Shown here: one piece after another, positions 10,487 to 19,558 of the stretch
Numbering within the stretch: the first letter of the stretch is position 1
How the letters are laid out: every line of letters begins with the position of its first letter
Assembly (NCBI GenBank): GCA_021776095.1
Contig: JAJFGO010000003.1
Location: 165,226 to 229,225 of the forward strand
DNA: 64,000 nucleotides
Source: Kiloniellaceae bacterium
GTDB lineage: Bacteria > Pseudomonadota > Alphaproteobacteria > Kiloniellales > J153
Reading direction: 5' to 3'
Position numbers and translations under genes: made by a program
The notes under the pieces: model-generated
Database searches by the model: none
Told to the model about the DNA's origin: nothing
The model's input: only the letters and a program-made list of their open reading frames with translations

Positions 10487-11563
10487 ATGATCGCTGGGAA
10501 CCAACTTACCCAAAGGCTCGGACTCCGCCATCCGATTATTCAAGCGCCCATGGCCAGCGCCACAACCCCAGCATTGGCCGCCGCTGTCAGCGACGCCGGC
10601 GGTCTGGGCTCGCTCGGCCTGGCGACCAGTAAAATCGAGGACGCGGCGCGCCAAATTCAGGCCTTCCGGCAACAAAGCGGCGGGCCGCTTAACGTCAATT
10701 TCTTTTGCCATGCGGAACCGGGTGAGGTCACGGGGACCGGCGCGGCCATGCGCCGGCGCCTGCAAGGTTGGTACGACGCGAAGAACCTGGGTCCGGTTCC
10801 GGCGCCTAGCGTGCCTTATTCTAGCTTCGGGGCCGACCACGTCGCGATGATCCGGGAATTCAAGCCGGAGGTGGTCAGCTTTCACTTCGGCCTACCCGAG
10901 TCCGGGATGCTTCAAGTTGTGAAGGAGACCGGCGCCTATATCATGTCCAGCGCGACCACGGTGGCGGAGGCACGATGGCTCGAGGAGCGTAGCGTCGACG
11001 CGATTATCGCCCAGGGTCTTGAGGCAGGCGGGCATCGCGGCACCTTCCTCGGCGCGGATCCTGCCAGCCAGCCGGGGTTATTCGCCTTGTTGCCCCAGGT
11101 TACTTCGGCGGTAGGTGTGCCGGTAATCGCCGCCGGTGGAATTGCCGACGGGCGCGGCGTGGCGGCGGCGCTGGTTCTCGGTGCGAGCGCGGCCCAGGTC
11201 GGCACTGCGTTCTTGCGGTGCCCGGAAACCGATATGCACCCGGCCCACTTGGCGGCCCTGGAGGCAGCCCGGGACGACAGCACCCAAGTGACCAAGCTCT
11301 TTACCGGCAAGCCGGCCCGGGCGGTGAAGAACCGGCTGATGGTGGAGCATGCGGACGGTGAAACCGAAGTTGCACCTTATCCCGCCCAGCTTTCGCTGGT
11401 ATCGCCACTGCGCCGGGGTACCGCGGCGCCCGATATGGGCGATGCCTTATCCATGTGGTCAGGTCAGGCGGTAGCGTTAACTCGAGCGATGCCGGCGGCA
11501 CAATTGGTTGAGATCCTGGCCCAGGAAGCTGAGCAATCCCTGGCTGCGCTAGAGTCTAGATAG
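10487..11563 (+). CDS. Nitronate monooxygenase (2-nitropropane dioxygenase family)
   Basis: This 358-residue FMN-dependent TIM-barrel protein oxidises alkyl nitronates such as propionate 3-nitronate. 'LGLRHPIIQAPMASATTPALAAAVSDAGGLGSLG' is the family N-terminus, 'QGLEAGGHRGTFLG' near residues 176-190 holds the catalytic/FMN-phosphate region, and 'PVIAAGGIADGRGVAAALVLGASAAQVGTAFL' is the second phosphate-binding block. The start ATG has an AGGAGC site eight bases upstream. It follows the WYL regulator on the same strand, so it is a candidate target. Some relatives are misnamed enoyl-ACP reductases (FabK); the HRG motif favours the monooxygenase. Confidence 0.9.
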   Translation: MIAGNQLTQRLGLRHPIIQAPMASATTPALAAAVSDAGGLGSLGLATSKIEDAARQIQAFRQQSGGPLNVNFFCHAEPGEVTGTGAAMRRRLQGWYDAKNLGPVPAPSVPYSSFGADHVAMIREFKPEVVSFHFGLPESGMLQVVKETGAYIMSSATTVAEARWLEERSVDAIIAQGLEAGGHRGTFLGADPASQPGLFALLPQVTSAVGVPVIAAGGIADGRGVAAALVLGASAAQVGTAFLRCPETDMHPAHLAALEAARDDSTQVTKLFTGKPARAVKNRLMVEHADGETEVAPYPAQLSLVSPLRRGTAAPDMGDALSMWSGQAVALTRAMPAAQLVEILAQEAEQSLAALESR

Positions 11564-11587
11564 GTGCCAAAGCAAGCGGTCCCAAGC

Positions 11588-13549
11588 TCAGCGCGGACTG
11601 CCGGCCCGCCCGCCCAGATGATCGGCTAGAAACTGCTCCATGGCGTGGGCCAATTCGATTCGGTTCTGCCATTTGCGGATGCCATGCCCCTCGTCCTTGA
11701 AGACGATATAGCGAAACGGCAGGCCGGCTTTCTTCATGGTTTCGGCAATCCGATCGGAATGGGCCCGCACCACCCGCACGTCGTTCGCTCCCTGCACCAG
11801 GAGCAAGGGCCGCTTGATCCGCTCGATAAAGTTGATCGGCGAGCGCGCGGCCATGTCGTCGCGGTCCGCAGGGTCATTGGGATCGCCGACATAGGTCTTC
11901 CAGCGTTCGATCCAGGGTTTCCAGTAGGGCGGGAAGGTCTCCAAGGCCATGACCAGGTCGGATACGCCGACGATATTGATCCCGGCGGCAAAGACCTCCG
12001 GTGTGAAGGTCAGGCCGACCATGCTGGCGTATCCGCCATAGCTGCGGCCATAGATCGCAATCTTGTCCGGGTCCGAAATGCCGCTTTCGATCAGCCAATT
12101 CACGCCGTCGATTAAGTCGTCGTGCATCTTGCGCCCGAATTCGCGCCGGGCGCCCTGTGCGAAGGCGCGGCCATAGCCGGTCGAGCCGCGATAGTTGACC
12201 GTCAGCACGGCATAACCACGGTTGGCCAGGAACTGGTCGGCGACGACATAGCCCCATTTGTCGCGAGCCCAGGGCCCGCCGTGGACCCGCAATACCGTAG
12301 GCAGGCGGCGTGCCTCGACACCGCGGGGCAGGGTGAGGTAACCGTGCAGAGGCAGCCCATCCCTAGCCGTGAGCGCCACCGGACGTGTGATCGAGAGCGT
12401 GTCGCGATGTTGTGCGATCGGCTGTTCGGCGAGCAGGGTCTTGGTCTTGCTGCGCCGATCGAAGAGATAATAGGCACTGGCGCTGCGCTCGGTCTCGACC
12501 GCGAGTGTCATGACCTGCTTGTCGTGGCTGAGGCTCAGGAGCCAGATGTTAGCCGGCCCATTGCCCCGGAAACGTTCGAGATCACGGCCCAGATCCTCGT
12601 CGAGGTAGGCGAACTCCATGTAATCCGGCCAGGATTGGGCGAACAGGGGCAGGTAGGTTTCGTTGTCGATCCATACGTCGTCCACGTCCACATCAGGATG
12701 GCCGTAGATGACCTCCTCGGTACCGCTCTGTAGGTCCAAACGGGCGAGGACGATGCGGTCGCGGTCCCGATTCGAGCGAACCCAGAGAAAGGTTCCGCCC
12801 GGTAGGGGATGGCCCAGAACCTGGAGGTTTTCGTCGAAGCTCCAGTCGATTAGAGTCCGCCATCCTGTGCCCTCGGGCACCTCTAGGATCCGCCGTTTTC
12901 CCTCGGTACGGCGCAGACGGCCAATGATCTTGCCGGCGCGGTCAGTTACCCAGCCCTGGCCGTTGCCCGGGTTTTTGACGATCCGCTTGAGGTCTCCGGT
13001 CTCGATGTTGAGCCGGTAAAGGTCATGCTCCGAGGGATCGCGCGCGTTGAGCCGGACCAGCATGTGGGCCGGATCGTCTCGGAATGCCTGGTGCCACCAG
13101 ACCGTCGTGCCATCGAGCGGGGTCATATCGCGTGGCGCGCGCTCTGGGTGCGCGGTGTCGGCGATGTAGAGATGGTAATTCTCGTCGCCGTCGTTATCCC
13201 AATAAAACACCAGGCGCCGGCTATCGTGCGCCCAATAGGCGCGGTAAACCGGCTTTTCGGTGTCGATGGTCTGGATCGTTTTTCGGTCGAGCGCGCTGAA
13301 ATGTATCGTTGGTTTGCCGTTCTTATAGGCGATCCATACCAACTTTCGGCCGTCCGACGAGACCCTGTAGCGCCAGCTCTGGTTCTGGTCGGCGAAGAAC
13401 GCTTCTGCCGAAATGAGGGGCGGTAGCTCAGCCCCGCGTAGGCTCGGGTGAACCGGCGGGCGCTCCGCCAAAGCGGGCAGGGCCCAGACCAGGACCAAGA
13501 TTGTGAAGGCACAGGCAACAACCGCTTGGAACCGTGGTATTGCGCGCAT
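11588..13549 (-). CDS. Exported S9-family prolyl oligopeptidase-like peptidase
   Basis: The 653-residue protein begins with a signal peptide (MRAIPRFQAVVACAFTILVLVWALPALA), so it should act in the periplasm or be secreted. The first ~370 residues form the beta-propeller, with WD-like repeats such as 'KLVWIAYKNGKPTIHFSALD'. The C-terminal alpha/beta-hydrolase domain has the nucleophile in 'IYGRSYGGYASMVG' near residue 500, the acid in 'VQGANDVRV' and the His in 'FKDEGHGI'. It resembles acylaminoacyl-peptidase or dipeptidyl-peptidase relatives that cut short peptides. It is convergent with the nitronate monooxygenase gene. Confidence 0.92.
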   Translation of the reverse strand: MRAIPRFQAVVACAFTILVLVWALPALAERPPVHPSLRGAELPPLISAEAFFADQNQSWRYRVSSDGRKLVWIAYKNGKPTIHFSALDRKTIQTIDTEKPVYRAYWAHDSRRLVFYWDNDGDENYHLYIADTAHPERAPRDMTPLDGTTVWWHQAFRDDPAHMLVRLNARDPSEHDLYRLNIETGDLKRIVKNPGNGQGWVTDRAGKIIGRLRRTEGKRRILEVPEGTGWRTLIDWSFDENLQVLGHPLPGGTFLWVRSNRDRDRIVLARLDLQSGTEEVIYGHPDVDVDDVWIDNETYLPLFAQSWPDYMEFAYLDEDLGRDLERFRGNGPANIWLLSLSHDKQVMTLAVETERSASAYYLFDRRSKTKTLLAEQPIAQHRDTLSITRPVALTARDGLPLHGYLTLPRGVEARRLPTVLRVHGGPWARDKWGYVVADQFLANRGYAVLTVNYRGSTGYGRAFAQGARREFGRKMHDDLIDGVNWLIESGISDPDKIAIYGRSYGGYASMVGLTFTPEVFAAGINIVGVSDLVMALETFPPYWKPWIERWKTYVGDPNDPADRDDMAARSPINFIERIKRPLLLVQGANDVRVVRAHSDRIAETMKKAGLPFRYIVFKDEGHGIRKWQNRIELAHAMEQFLADHLGGRAGSPR

Positions 13550-13646
13550 GATTCTTACCCAAGGATTATACGGGGACCCGGAATTGCGCAGCCAAGATTA
13601 GGCCTAAGACGCTCTTGCGACCAGCGTACCGCACAGGGCCTAAAGC

Positions 13647-14231
13647 TCAAAACCGCTCGCTGTCGCCTAACGTCTTAGGCGCCGGAGACGCCTCTAAGGC
13701 GTCGAAGATAGACTCGATCCGTTCGACTACACGAAACAGGCCCATTTGCTCGGGCCGGACGTAGCCTGCGGCGGTCTGATATTCCAGCATCCTCAAAAGC
13801 GTGTCCCAATAGCCGCCAAGGTTGGCCAAAACGATTGGCTTGTCATGCAAACCCAATTGTTTCCATGTAATTATCTCGAATGTCTCATCCAATGTGCCCA
13901 TACCGCCGGGTAAGGCGCAAAAGGCGTCGGAGCGCTCGAACATGTGCCGTTTGCGGGTATGCATGGAATCGACCACGATCATCTCGCTGGCGCCGGAATG
14001 GGCCACCTCGCGCGCCATCAGGATTTCCGGAATAATACCAATCACGCTGCCTCCCGCGGCCAAAGCGCCGTCGGCCAAGGCGCCCATCATGCCCACATGG
14101 CCGCCTCCGAAGACGATCTCGATGCCGCGCTGCGCCGCTTGGCGGCCGGTGTCGCGCGCGGCTTTCAGGTGTGCGGGATCAACATCGTTCGATGAGCCGC
14201 AATAGACGCACAGCGCCCCGATATCGGGCAT
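13647..14231 (-). CDS. LOG-family (TIGR00730-type) nucleoside monophosphate phosphoribohydrolase
   Basis: The 194-residue Rossmann-fold protein starts 'IGALCVYCGSSNDVDPAH' and carries the two diagnostic motifs: 'VFGGGHVGMMGALADGALAAGG' and 'ALPGGMGTLDETFEIITWKQLG' near residue 107 (the PGGxGTxxE active-site motif). Members release free bases from nucleoside 5'-monophosphates; in plants and some bacteria they activate cytokinins. In most bacteria the physiological substrate is not established. It is cytoplasmic and of typical length. Confidence 0.92.
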   Translation of the reverse strand: MPDIGALCVYCGSSNDVDPAHLKAARDTGRQAAQRGIEIVFGGGHVGMMGALADGALAAGGSVIGIIPEILMAREVAHSGASEMIVVDSMHTRKRHMFERSDAFCALPGGMGTLDETFEIITWKQLGLHDKPIVLANLGGYWDTLLRMLEYQTAAGYVRPEQMGLFRVVERIESIFDALEASPAPKTLGDSERF

Positions 14232-14367
14232 GGGTAGCCTTTCTTAGTTCACGGTTGCGTGAGGCCGGGGCGATCCGGCAGTTTCAGGGGGCAAGATAAC
14301 GCGCCCTGGGCTAGACGGCCAATAGCGCGCTCGATACCGTATCTCGCAAGATTGGGCCGCGCTGGCG

Positions 14368-14393
14368 GGAACCTTTCCTCCGGTTCATGCGTC
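14368..14393 (+). promoter_or_regulatory. Possible ECF-sigma-type promoter before cytochrome c'
   Basis: GGAAC at 14368-14372, a 17-base spacer, then CGTC at 14390-14393. Alphaproteobacterial general-stress (EcfG-type) promoters have GGAAC, 16-17 bases, then CGTT, so one base differs. It lies 78 bases before the cytochrome c' ATG. This is a motif match only. Confidence 0.35.
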
Positions 14394-14470
14394 TTTACGT
14401 AGAAAGGGACTCTCGGTGAAAAGGCCGAGCAATCCTTTCGGCAATTCTTTCAACAGTGGAGTGCGAGTAC

Positions 14471-14932
14471 ATGAAACGAGCCATTTTTGCCATTTGCATT
14501 GGTTTGTGCACCGCGGGTGCGACCCAAGCCCTCGCCGCCGACGAGCCGGAAAATGTCATTAAGTACCGGCAGGCCGTCATGAAGGCGATCGGTGGGCATA
14601 TCGGAGCCATCGCAGGCGTTGTGAAGGGCGAGGTCAGCTATACCGGCGATGTCGCGGCTCACGCGCGCGGCATTCAGGAAATGAGCCAACTCGTTTCCAA
14701 GCTGTTCCCCAAGGGCACCGACAACGGGATGCACAAGAATACCCGGGCGCTGCCCGAGATCTGGCAGGATTGGGATAAGTTCGGGGCGGCAGTGAAAGCG
14801 TTTCAGGACGCCAGCGCCGATCTGGTCAAGATCGCCGAGGCCGGCGATCCGGCCGCCTTCGGGGGCGGTCTGAAAGGACTCGGCACGTCCTGCGGCGGCT
14901 GCCACAAGCCGTTCCGGGCGGAGAAGAAATAG
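14471..14932 (+). CDS. Cytochrome c' (class II cytochrome c), periplasmic
   Basis: The 153-residue precursor has a signal peptide (MKRAIFAICIGLCTAGATQALA) and a helical bundle ending in the haem-binding site CGGCH at residues 141-145, close to the C-terminus as in class II cytochromes. 'VIKYRQAVMKAIGGHIGAIAGVVKGE' is the usual first helix. Cytochromes c' bind NO and CO and are tied to nitrosative-stress protection or electron shuttling. ATG 14471 is chosen over the ORF-track start because it opens the signal peptide and has GGAG upstream. The diheme cytochrome gene starts 10 bases after the stop, so they form an operon. Confidence 0.92.
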   Translation: MKRAIFAICIGLCTAGATQALAADEPENVIKYRQAVMKAIGGHIGAIAGVVKGEVSYTGDVAAHARGIQEMSQLVSKLFPKGTDNGMHKNTRALPEIWQDWDKFGAAVKAFQDASADLVKIAEAGDPAAFGGGLKGLGTSCGGCHKPFRAEKK

Positions 14933-14942
14933 GTCAAGTCCT

Positions 14943-15872
14943 ATGCCGTGGCCTCTGGGCCAAGGTTTCTTTGGCGGCCGGTTCGCTTCGCGACCGGTCG
15001 CCGCGCTCTTTCTCCTGACCCTTGCCACCGTGGCGGCAGGTTTGGGACCGGCCGGGGTCGCATGGGCTGCTGAGCCTTCGGCCATCGTGCGCGGCGCCTA
15101 TGTATTTCGCGCCGCCGGATGCTTGGCCTGTCACACCGATTTTAAGAACAAAGGCGCCGCCCTGGCCGGCGGCCGGGCCCTGCCGACCCCCTTTGGGATT
15201 TTTTATTCGCCCAACATCACGCCCGATCCGTCCCATGGGATCGGCGCCTGGTCCGACGCCGACTTTGTGCGCGCCCTGCGTACGGGTGTCGCGCCCGATG
15301 GCCGCCACTATTACCCGGCCTTTCCCTATCCCGCCTATACCGGCATGAGCGAGCGCGACATACTCGATTTGAAGGCTTATCTGTTTTCGCGCCCGCCCGT
15401 TGCCACGCCAAACAAACAGCACGACTTGTCGTTTCCCTTCCGGTTTCGGGTCCTGCTTTGGCCCTGGAAGTTCTTGTTCTTCGAGGCAGGCCGCCGGGTC
15501 GAGGACCCGGCCCGGGACGCCCAGTGGAACAGGGGCGCCTATCTGGTTGCCCATCTGGGCCACTGCGCCGAATGTCATAGTCCACGCAACATCCTGGGCG
15601 GCATCGACCGGGACCGGCATCTGGCGGGCAATCCGTCGGGCCCTGACGGTAAGAAGGTCCCCAATATCACGCCGGACCCCAATGGCGGAATCGGCGACTG
15701 GCGCGAATCGGATATAACCTTTCTACTCAAGTCGGGTTTTTTGCCCGATGGGGATTTCGTAGGGGGTGCGATGACCGAGGTCGTCGAGGAAGGCAGCAGC
15801 CACCTAAGCGACGAAGACCGTGCAGCGATCGCCGTCTACCTTCTCAGTCTGCCGCCCGTGGCTGGACCCTGA
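14943..15872 (+). CDS. Exported diheme cytochrome c
   Basis: The 309-residue protein has a long N-terminal signal/anchor (residues ~15-43, ending AWAAEP) and two class I haem c sites: CLACH at residues 60-64 and CAECH near residue 209. Each is followed by the same block, 'NITPDPSHGIGAW' and 'NITPDPNGGIGDW', showing that the protein is two homologous cytochrome domains. It resembles the cytochrome c subunits of membrane-bound alcohol/aldehyde or gluconate dehydrogenases, but no dehydrogenase gene is adjacent. Electron transfer with the upstream cytochrome c' or a distant enzyme is inferred from the operon. Confidence 0.9.
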   Translation: MPWPLGQGFFGGRFASRPVAALFLLTLATVAAGLGPAGVAWAAEPSAIVRGAYVFRAAGCLACHTDFKNKGAALAGGRALPTPFGIFYSPNITPDPSHGIGAWSDADFVRALRTGVAPDGRHYYPAFPYPAYTGMSERDILDLKAYLFSRPPVATPNKQHDLSFPFRFRVLLWPWKFLFFEAGRRVEDPARDAQWNRGAYLVAHLGHCAECHSPRNILGGIDRDRHLAGNPSGPDGKKVPNITPDPNGGIGDWRESDITFLLKSGFLPDGDFVGGAMTEVVEEGSSHLSDEDRAAIAVYLLSLPPVAGP

Positions 15873-15956
15873 CCCGGAAAAAGCTGGCTCTCGGTGCGTT
15901 TGCGCCTTACACCCCCCGCATACTAATGTAGCGAGCGATTTTTCGAGGATCCGCTA

Positions 15957-17282
15957 TTGAAGCGCGCAGGACTATTCGCCGGCTTGGCCGCCCTCATTGC
16001 GCTTGCCGTGACTGGTTACCTTTGGTGGAGCGATCGCAGCTCTCAGGTCTCAGAAACGACATCCACTTCCGTTCAAACAGCCGACACCGCCGCGGAAAGC
16101 GTCAGCCCGCCGGCTGAGTCCGCGGCCGATCCCAAACCCGAAACCCTGGCCCAATCGGAACCGGAAAAACCGGTGGTCGGCGCGCAAACAGACACGGCCT
16201 CGACGGACAGCGAACAGACCGCCCGCCTGCCGGCTCCCGGTGCGAGCGAGCCAAGCGTAAAGACCCGGGAGGTGGCGCCGCCGACAGATAGCGGCCCGGC
16301 GGCCATCTTGCCGAGCTTCGATGTCGTCCGGGTCGAGCCGAGCGGTGAAGCAGTGATCGCGGGGCGCGCCACGCCGCGCAGCGTCGTGCATTTGAAGGAT
16401 TTCGGGACCGACATCGCTGAGGTCACCACAAATGCCAACGGGGAGTGGGTGATCGTGCTGCGCACGCCCTTGGCGCCGGGGTCGCACGAACTCAGCCTGG
16501 AGTCCCATTTACTCAGCGGCGAGATTCTTTTGTCCGAGAATGTAGTCATCGTTTCGGTGCCGGCCCCCGCAGTGGTTGCCGCAACGCCGGCGCCGAGCGA
16601 AACGCAGGTCGCATCGCCCGTGACCAAACCTACTGACGAGCCAATGGTGGCGGCGCCCCAGCCGGCCGCCTCGGCCGGGTCAATGGTTGCGGCCGTGGAA
16701 GCGACCGATTCTGCGGCGGCGCGCATCGCGTCCAGCGGCCCGGCTCGTCCGCTGGCAGTGCTTATGCCGCGCACCGGGTCGGGGGCCAGCCGGGTCATCC
16801 AGGCGCCGGAGCCGGTTCCACGCGGTCAAGGCCGGGAAGTTTTGCTGCTCGAGACCGTCGACTACGATGGCCAGGGCAGGGCCGTGATCGGCGGCCGAGG
16901 CAAGGTAGGGGTGACCTTACTTCTCTATCTGGACGGCCAACCCGCCGGACGCACGGTCGTCGGTGTTGATGGCCGCTGGCAGGTCCGCTTGGCCGGTGAG
17001 GTTGCCTTCGGTGTGCACACCCTGCGAGTTGATCAACTGGATCCATCCGGCCGTGTGGTTGGGCGGGTCGAATCGCCGTTCTCGCGGGCGGAAATTCTGG
17101 CGGAGATGGCCAACGAGACGGCCGTGATCGTTCAGCCGGGAAATAGCCTGTGGCGAATCTCGCGCCGGATCTATGGTAAAGGCATTCAATATTCGGTCAT
17201 ATTCGAGGCCAACCAGGACCAGATCGGGGACCCGGATTTGATTTACCCGGGCCAGATATTCGTGCTGCCGAAGGCGAATTAA
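15957..17282 (+). CDS. Membrane-anchored LysM-domain protein with Ala/Pro-rich linkers
   Basis: The 441-residue protein starts at a TTG (MKRAGLFAGLAALIALAVTGYLWW), giving one N-terminal membrane segment. A low-complexity Ser/Thr/Ala/Glu/Pro-rich region follows (about residues 30-115), then a beta-sandwich-like segment ('EAVIAGRATPRSVVHLKDFGTDIAEV'), another Ala/Pro linker, a second similar segment ('GRAVIGGRGKVGVTLLLYLDGQPAG'), and a C-terminal LysM domain (~388-438, 'VQPGNSLWRISRRIYGKGIQYSVIFEANQD'). LysM binds peptidoglycan, so it probably bridges inner membrane and cell wall. The architecture matches conserved alphaproteobacterial LysM proteins of unknown role. Confidence 0.85.
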   Translation: MKRAGLFAGLAALIALAVTGYLWWSDRSSQVSETTSTSVQTADTAAESVSPPAESAADPKPETLAQSEPEKPVVGAQTDTASTDSEQTARLPAPGASEPSVKTREVAPPTDSGPAAILPSFDVVRVEPSGEAVIAGRATPRSVVHLKDFGTDIAEVTTNANGEWVIVLRTPLAPGSHELSLESHLLSGEILLSENVVIVSVPAPAVVAATPAPSETQVASPVTKPTDEPMVAAPQPAASAGSMVAAVEATDSAAARIASSGPARPLAVLMPRTGSGASRVIQAPEPVPRGQGREVLLLETVDYDGQGRAVIGGRGKVGVTLLLYLDGQPAGRTVVGVDGRWQVRLAGEVAFGVHTLRVDQLDPSGRVVGRVESPFSRAEILAEMANETAVIVQPGNSLWRISRRIYGKGIQYSVIFEANQDQIGDPDLIYPGQIFVLPKAN

Positions 17283-17292
17283 GGGGCTTGAT

Positions 17293-17820
17293 CTAGTTCG
17301 CCGTGGACTCCGACACCGGCTCCGGGGGCACGATCAAGACGTCGTGCAGCAAATCCAGATAGGGCTTGAAGTCGAGCAGGATTGCAGTCAGGGCGGCCAT
17401 GATGTTGGCCGGAGTCAAGGGCGCAGGCGGCACAATTTCCGCACTCAAGTGCATATCTTGCGAGTCGGAAAGGACGATCGCGCCACGGGGGAGGGCCTGG
17501 GTCGCCTCAAGGATGCGCCGAGTGCTGTCGCGTCGCTGGCCGGCCTCGAAGCGATAGGGTAATTTTCCTATTTCAGCGTTCAGGCTGAGCCGCGGCGTGC
17601 CGCCGGTCTCGATCTCGGCCATGAAATCCAGGCCCCGGTAGGAAAAGCCGAAGATGATCGGGGCCCCGTTCTGGCGGGGGCGCAGCCGGCCCTCGTCGTC
17701 GATCTCGACGTCGCCCAGTTGGTACGGCCTATCGGACTTGGCCACCATATTGACCGTCGTCCGCAAATCCTCAGCCTTGGCGGCTTGGCCGGTACCTACA
17801 TCTTGGCCTGAGGCATCCAT
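17293..17820 (-). CDS. Conserved-looking cytoplasmic protein, function unknown
   Basis: I do not recognise a named family. The 175-residue product has no signal peptide or membrane segment. It has a mixed alpha/beta pattern with 'MVAKSDRPYQLGDVEIDDEGRL' early, 'IIFGFSYRGLDFMAEIETG' in the middle and a hydrophobic helical C-terminus. The layout is somewhat like the YbjN/secretion-chaperone fold, but that is a guess. Two in-frame ATGs exist: 17826, which has GGGGAGG directly against it, and 17820, which has the same site at a proper six-base spacing, so 17820 is preferred. It is convergent with the LysM gene. Confidence 0.65.
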   Translation of the reverse strand: MDASGQDVGTGQAAKAEDLRTTVNMVAKSDRPYQLGDVEIDDEGRLRPRQNGAPIIFGFSYRGLDFMAEIETGGTPRLSLNAEIGKLPYRFEAGQRRDSTRRILEATQALPRGAIVLSDSQDMHLSAEIVPPAPLTPANIMAALTAILLDFKPYLDLLHDVLIVPPEPVSESTAN

Positions 17821-18036
17821 GGTCATCCTCCCCGCATTGTTGCTTCAGCGCCGACCGGGCATGACGAACTCGGCCGCAACGCGTGGTTGCGATAGCATGG
17901 CCGAGATTAAGGGAGCGTAAAACCGTTGGCGGATAAGACTGGTCGTGTATACCTAGGCCTTGGCTAACCGGGGGGTCGGGCGCGGCTGCGAGTCCAGGCT
18001 GACGAAAGATCCTACGACACCGGACGGGGAGACGCC

Positions 18037-18723
18037 TTGCTGAAGGATTTTCTAGTGCCGATCCACCGGGCAGGATGGCCATTTATCGCCATCTTTGCGG
18101 GCGTTACCTTGGCACTGTTCCTGGTCTTCCCGCCGTTGGCTTGGCTCGGCGTTATTCTGACGGCCTTCTGCATCTTCTTCTTTCGAGACCCGGAGCGAAT
18201 CGTGCCGGTGCGTCCGGGCTTGGCGGTCAGCCCAGCGGACGGATTGATCTCTGCGGTGGACCGGGTCGCGCCGCCTTTGGAACTGGACATGGGCACCCAG
18301 GCGGTCTGGCGGGTCAGCGTCTTCCTGAGCGTGTTCGATGTTCACATCAACCGGGTGCCGTGCGACGGCACGATCACAGCCCTGTCGTATCACCACGGTA
18401 AATTCCTGAACGCCGCGCTCGATAAGGCTTCGGAGGAGAACGAGCGTCAGGCGGTGCGCCTAACCCTGGAAGACGGGCGGCAGGTTGCCTTCGTGCAGAT
18501 CGCCGGCCTGATCGCGCGGCGCATTATTTGCGACCTGGCCGATGGCCAAGGGGTGCGGGCAGGGGAGCGTTTCGGCCTGATCCGCTTCGGCAGCAGAACC
18601 GACATCTACCTGCCAGCCGGCATCGCCCCGCTGGTCGCGCCAGGCCAGCGTATGATCGGCGGCGAAACCGTGGTGGCGGACTTGAATTCCGACGAAACCC
18701 AGCGCCCAGGGGAGGCTCGCTAG
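18037..18723 (+). CDS. psd: Phosphatidylserine decarboxylase proenzyme
   Basis: The 228-residue short-form enzyme makes phosphatidylethanolamine from phosphatidylserine at the inner membrane. It starts at a TTG, has two N-terminal membrane segments ('GWPFIAIFAGVTLALFLVFPPLAWLG'), 'FFFRDPERIVP' and 'SPADGLI', and near the C-terminus 'IRFGSRTDIYLP'. The Gly-Ser pair at residues 185-186 is the self-cleavage site that yields the pyruvoyl group. 'SVFLSVFDVHINRVPCDG' carries the conserved His. The pssA start codon directly follows the stop, so the two steps of PE synthesis are translationally linked. Confidence 0.96.
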   Translation: MLKDFLVPIHRAGWPFIAIFAGVTLALFLVFPPLAWLGVILTAFCIFFFRDPERIVPVRPGLAVSPADGLISAVDRVAPPLELDMGTQAVWRVSVFLSVFDVHINRVPCDGTITALSYHHGKFLNAALDKASEENERQAVRLTLEDGRQVAFVQIAGLIARRIICDLADGQGVRAGERFGLIRFGSRTDIYLPAGIAPLVAPGQRMIGGETVVADLNSDETQRPGEAR

Positions 18724-19515
18724 ATGGGCAGGCGACACCGCCGCGGACTACCGGTCCTAACGGTCAACCGTTTAGTGCCCAATGCCCTGACATTGTTGGG
18801 CTTGTGCTCCGGTCTGACCGCCGTGCGCCTGGCCTTGCTGGAACGCTGGGAGTTGGCGATCGCCGCGATTGTCTTCGCCATGGTTATGGATGCGCTGGAT
18901 GGCCAGATCGCCCGTCTCATGCGTGCAACCAGTGAGTTCGGTGCGCAGCTCGATTCCCTTTCCGATGCCATTAGCTTCGGTGTGGCGCCCGCCTTGATCG
19001 TCTATCTCTGGGCGCTCGGCGACGCCGGGCGTATCGGCTGGGCCCTGGCGCTGATTTTCGCGGTGTCGTGCGCTCTAAGGCTTGCCCGCTTCAACACCAA
19101 AATCGGGACCGCCAAGGCCTTTCCGTGGTCTGATAGGTTCTTCTCCGGGGTTCCGGCCCCAGCGGGCGCGGGCCTCGCGCTTTTGCCCATGGTGCTCAGT
19201 TTCGAGTTGGGCGAGGGCTTCTTGTCGTCTCCCTGGTTCAACGGCTTTGTCTTGGCCGGGGTGGCAGGCTTGATGGTCAGCACGATTCCGACATTTTCGG
19301 CCAAGCGTTTCAAGATACCGCGCAGCTATGTTGGCTTCGCCTTGATCGGCGTCGGCGCGCTCGCCGCCTTCTTGGTCGGGACTCCCTGGGTTACGCTCGG
19401 GGTTCTGGGCTTGGCGTATTTTGCCAGCATACCCATCGCGATTTTTGCGTTTCGGCGCATGCAGGATCGATACGAGGCCCAGACCGGGACCAAGGACGGC
19501 TCTACGGAAATCTGA
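18724..19515 (+). CDS. pssA: CDP-diacylglycerol-serine O-phosphatidyltransferase
   Basis: The 263-residue integral membrane enzyme condenses CDP-diacylglycerol with serine to give phosphatidylserine. The CDP-alcohol phosphotransferase signature is intact: 'DALDGQIARLMRATSEFGAQLDSLSD' at about residues 56-81 (DGxxAR...G...D...D). Some eight hydrophobic segments follow. The Arg-rich start 'MGRRHRRGLPVLTVNRLVPNALTLLGL' is typical of the Gram-positive/alphaproteobacterial PssA type rather than the E. coli peripheral type. The ATG abuts the psd stop codon. Confidence 0.96.
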   Translation: MGRRHRRGLPVLTVNRLVPNALTLLGLCSGLTAVRLALLERWELAIAAIVFAMVMDALDGQIARLMRATSEFGAQLDSLSDAISFGVAPALIVYLWALGDAGRIGWALALIFAVSCALRLARFNTKIGTAKAFPWSDRFFSGVPAPAGAGLALLPMVLSFELGEGFLSSPWFNGFVLAGVAGLMVSTIPTFSAKRFKIPRSYVGFALIGVGALAAFLVGTPWVTLGVLGLAYFASIPIAIFAFRRMQDRYEAQTGTKDGSTEI

Positions 19516-19558
19516 GCGGGCCGGCGCTGACTAAAGAAATCACTGGAAACGAGGCGCT

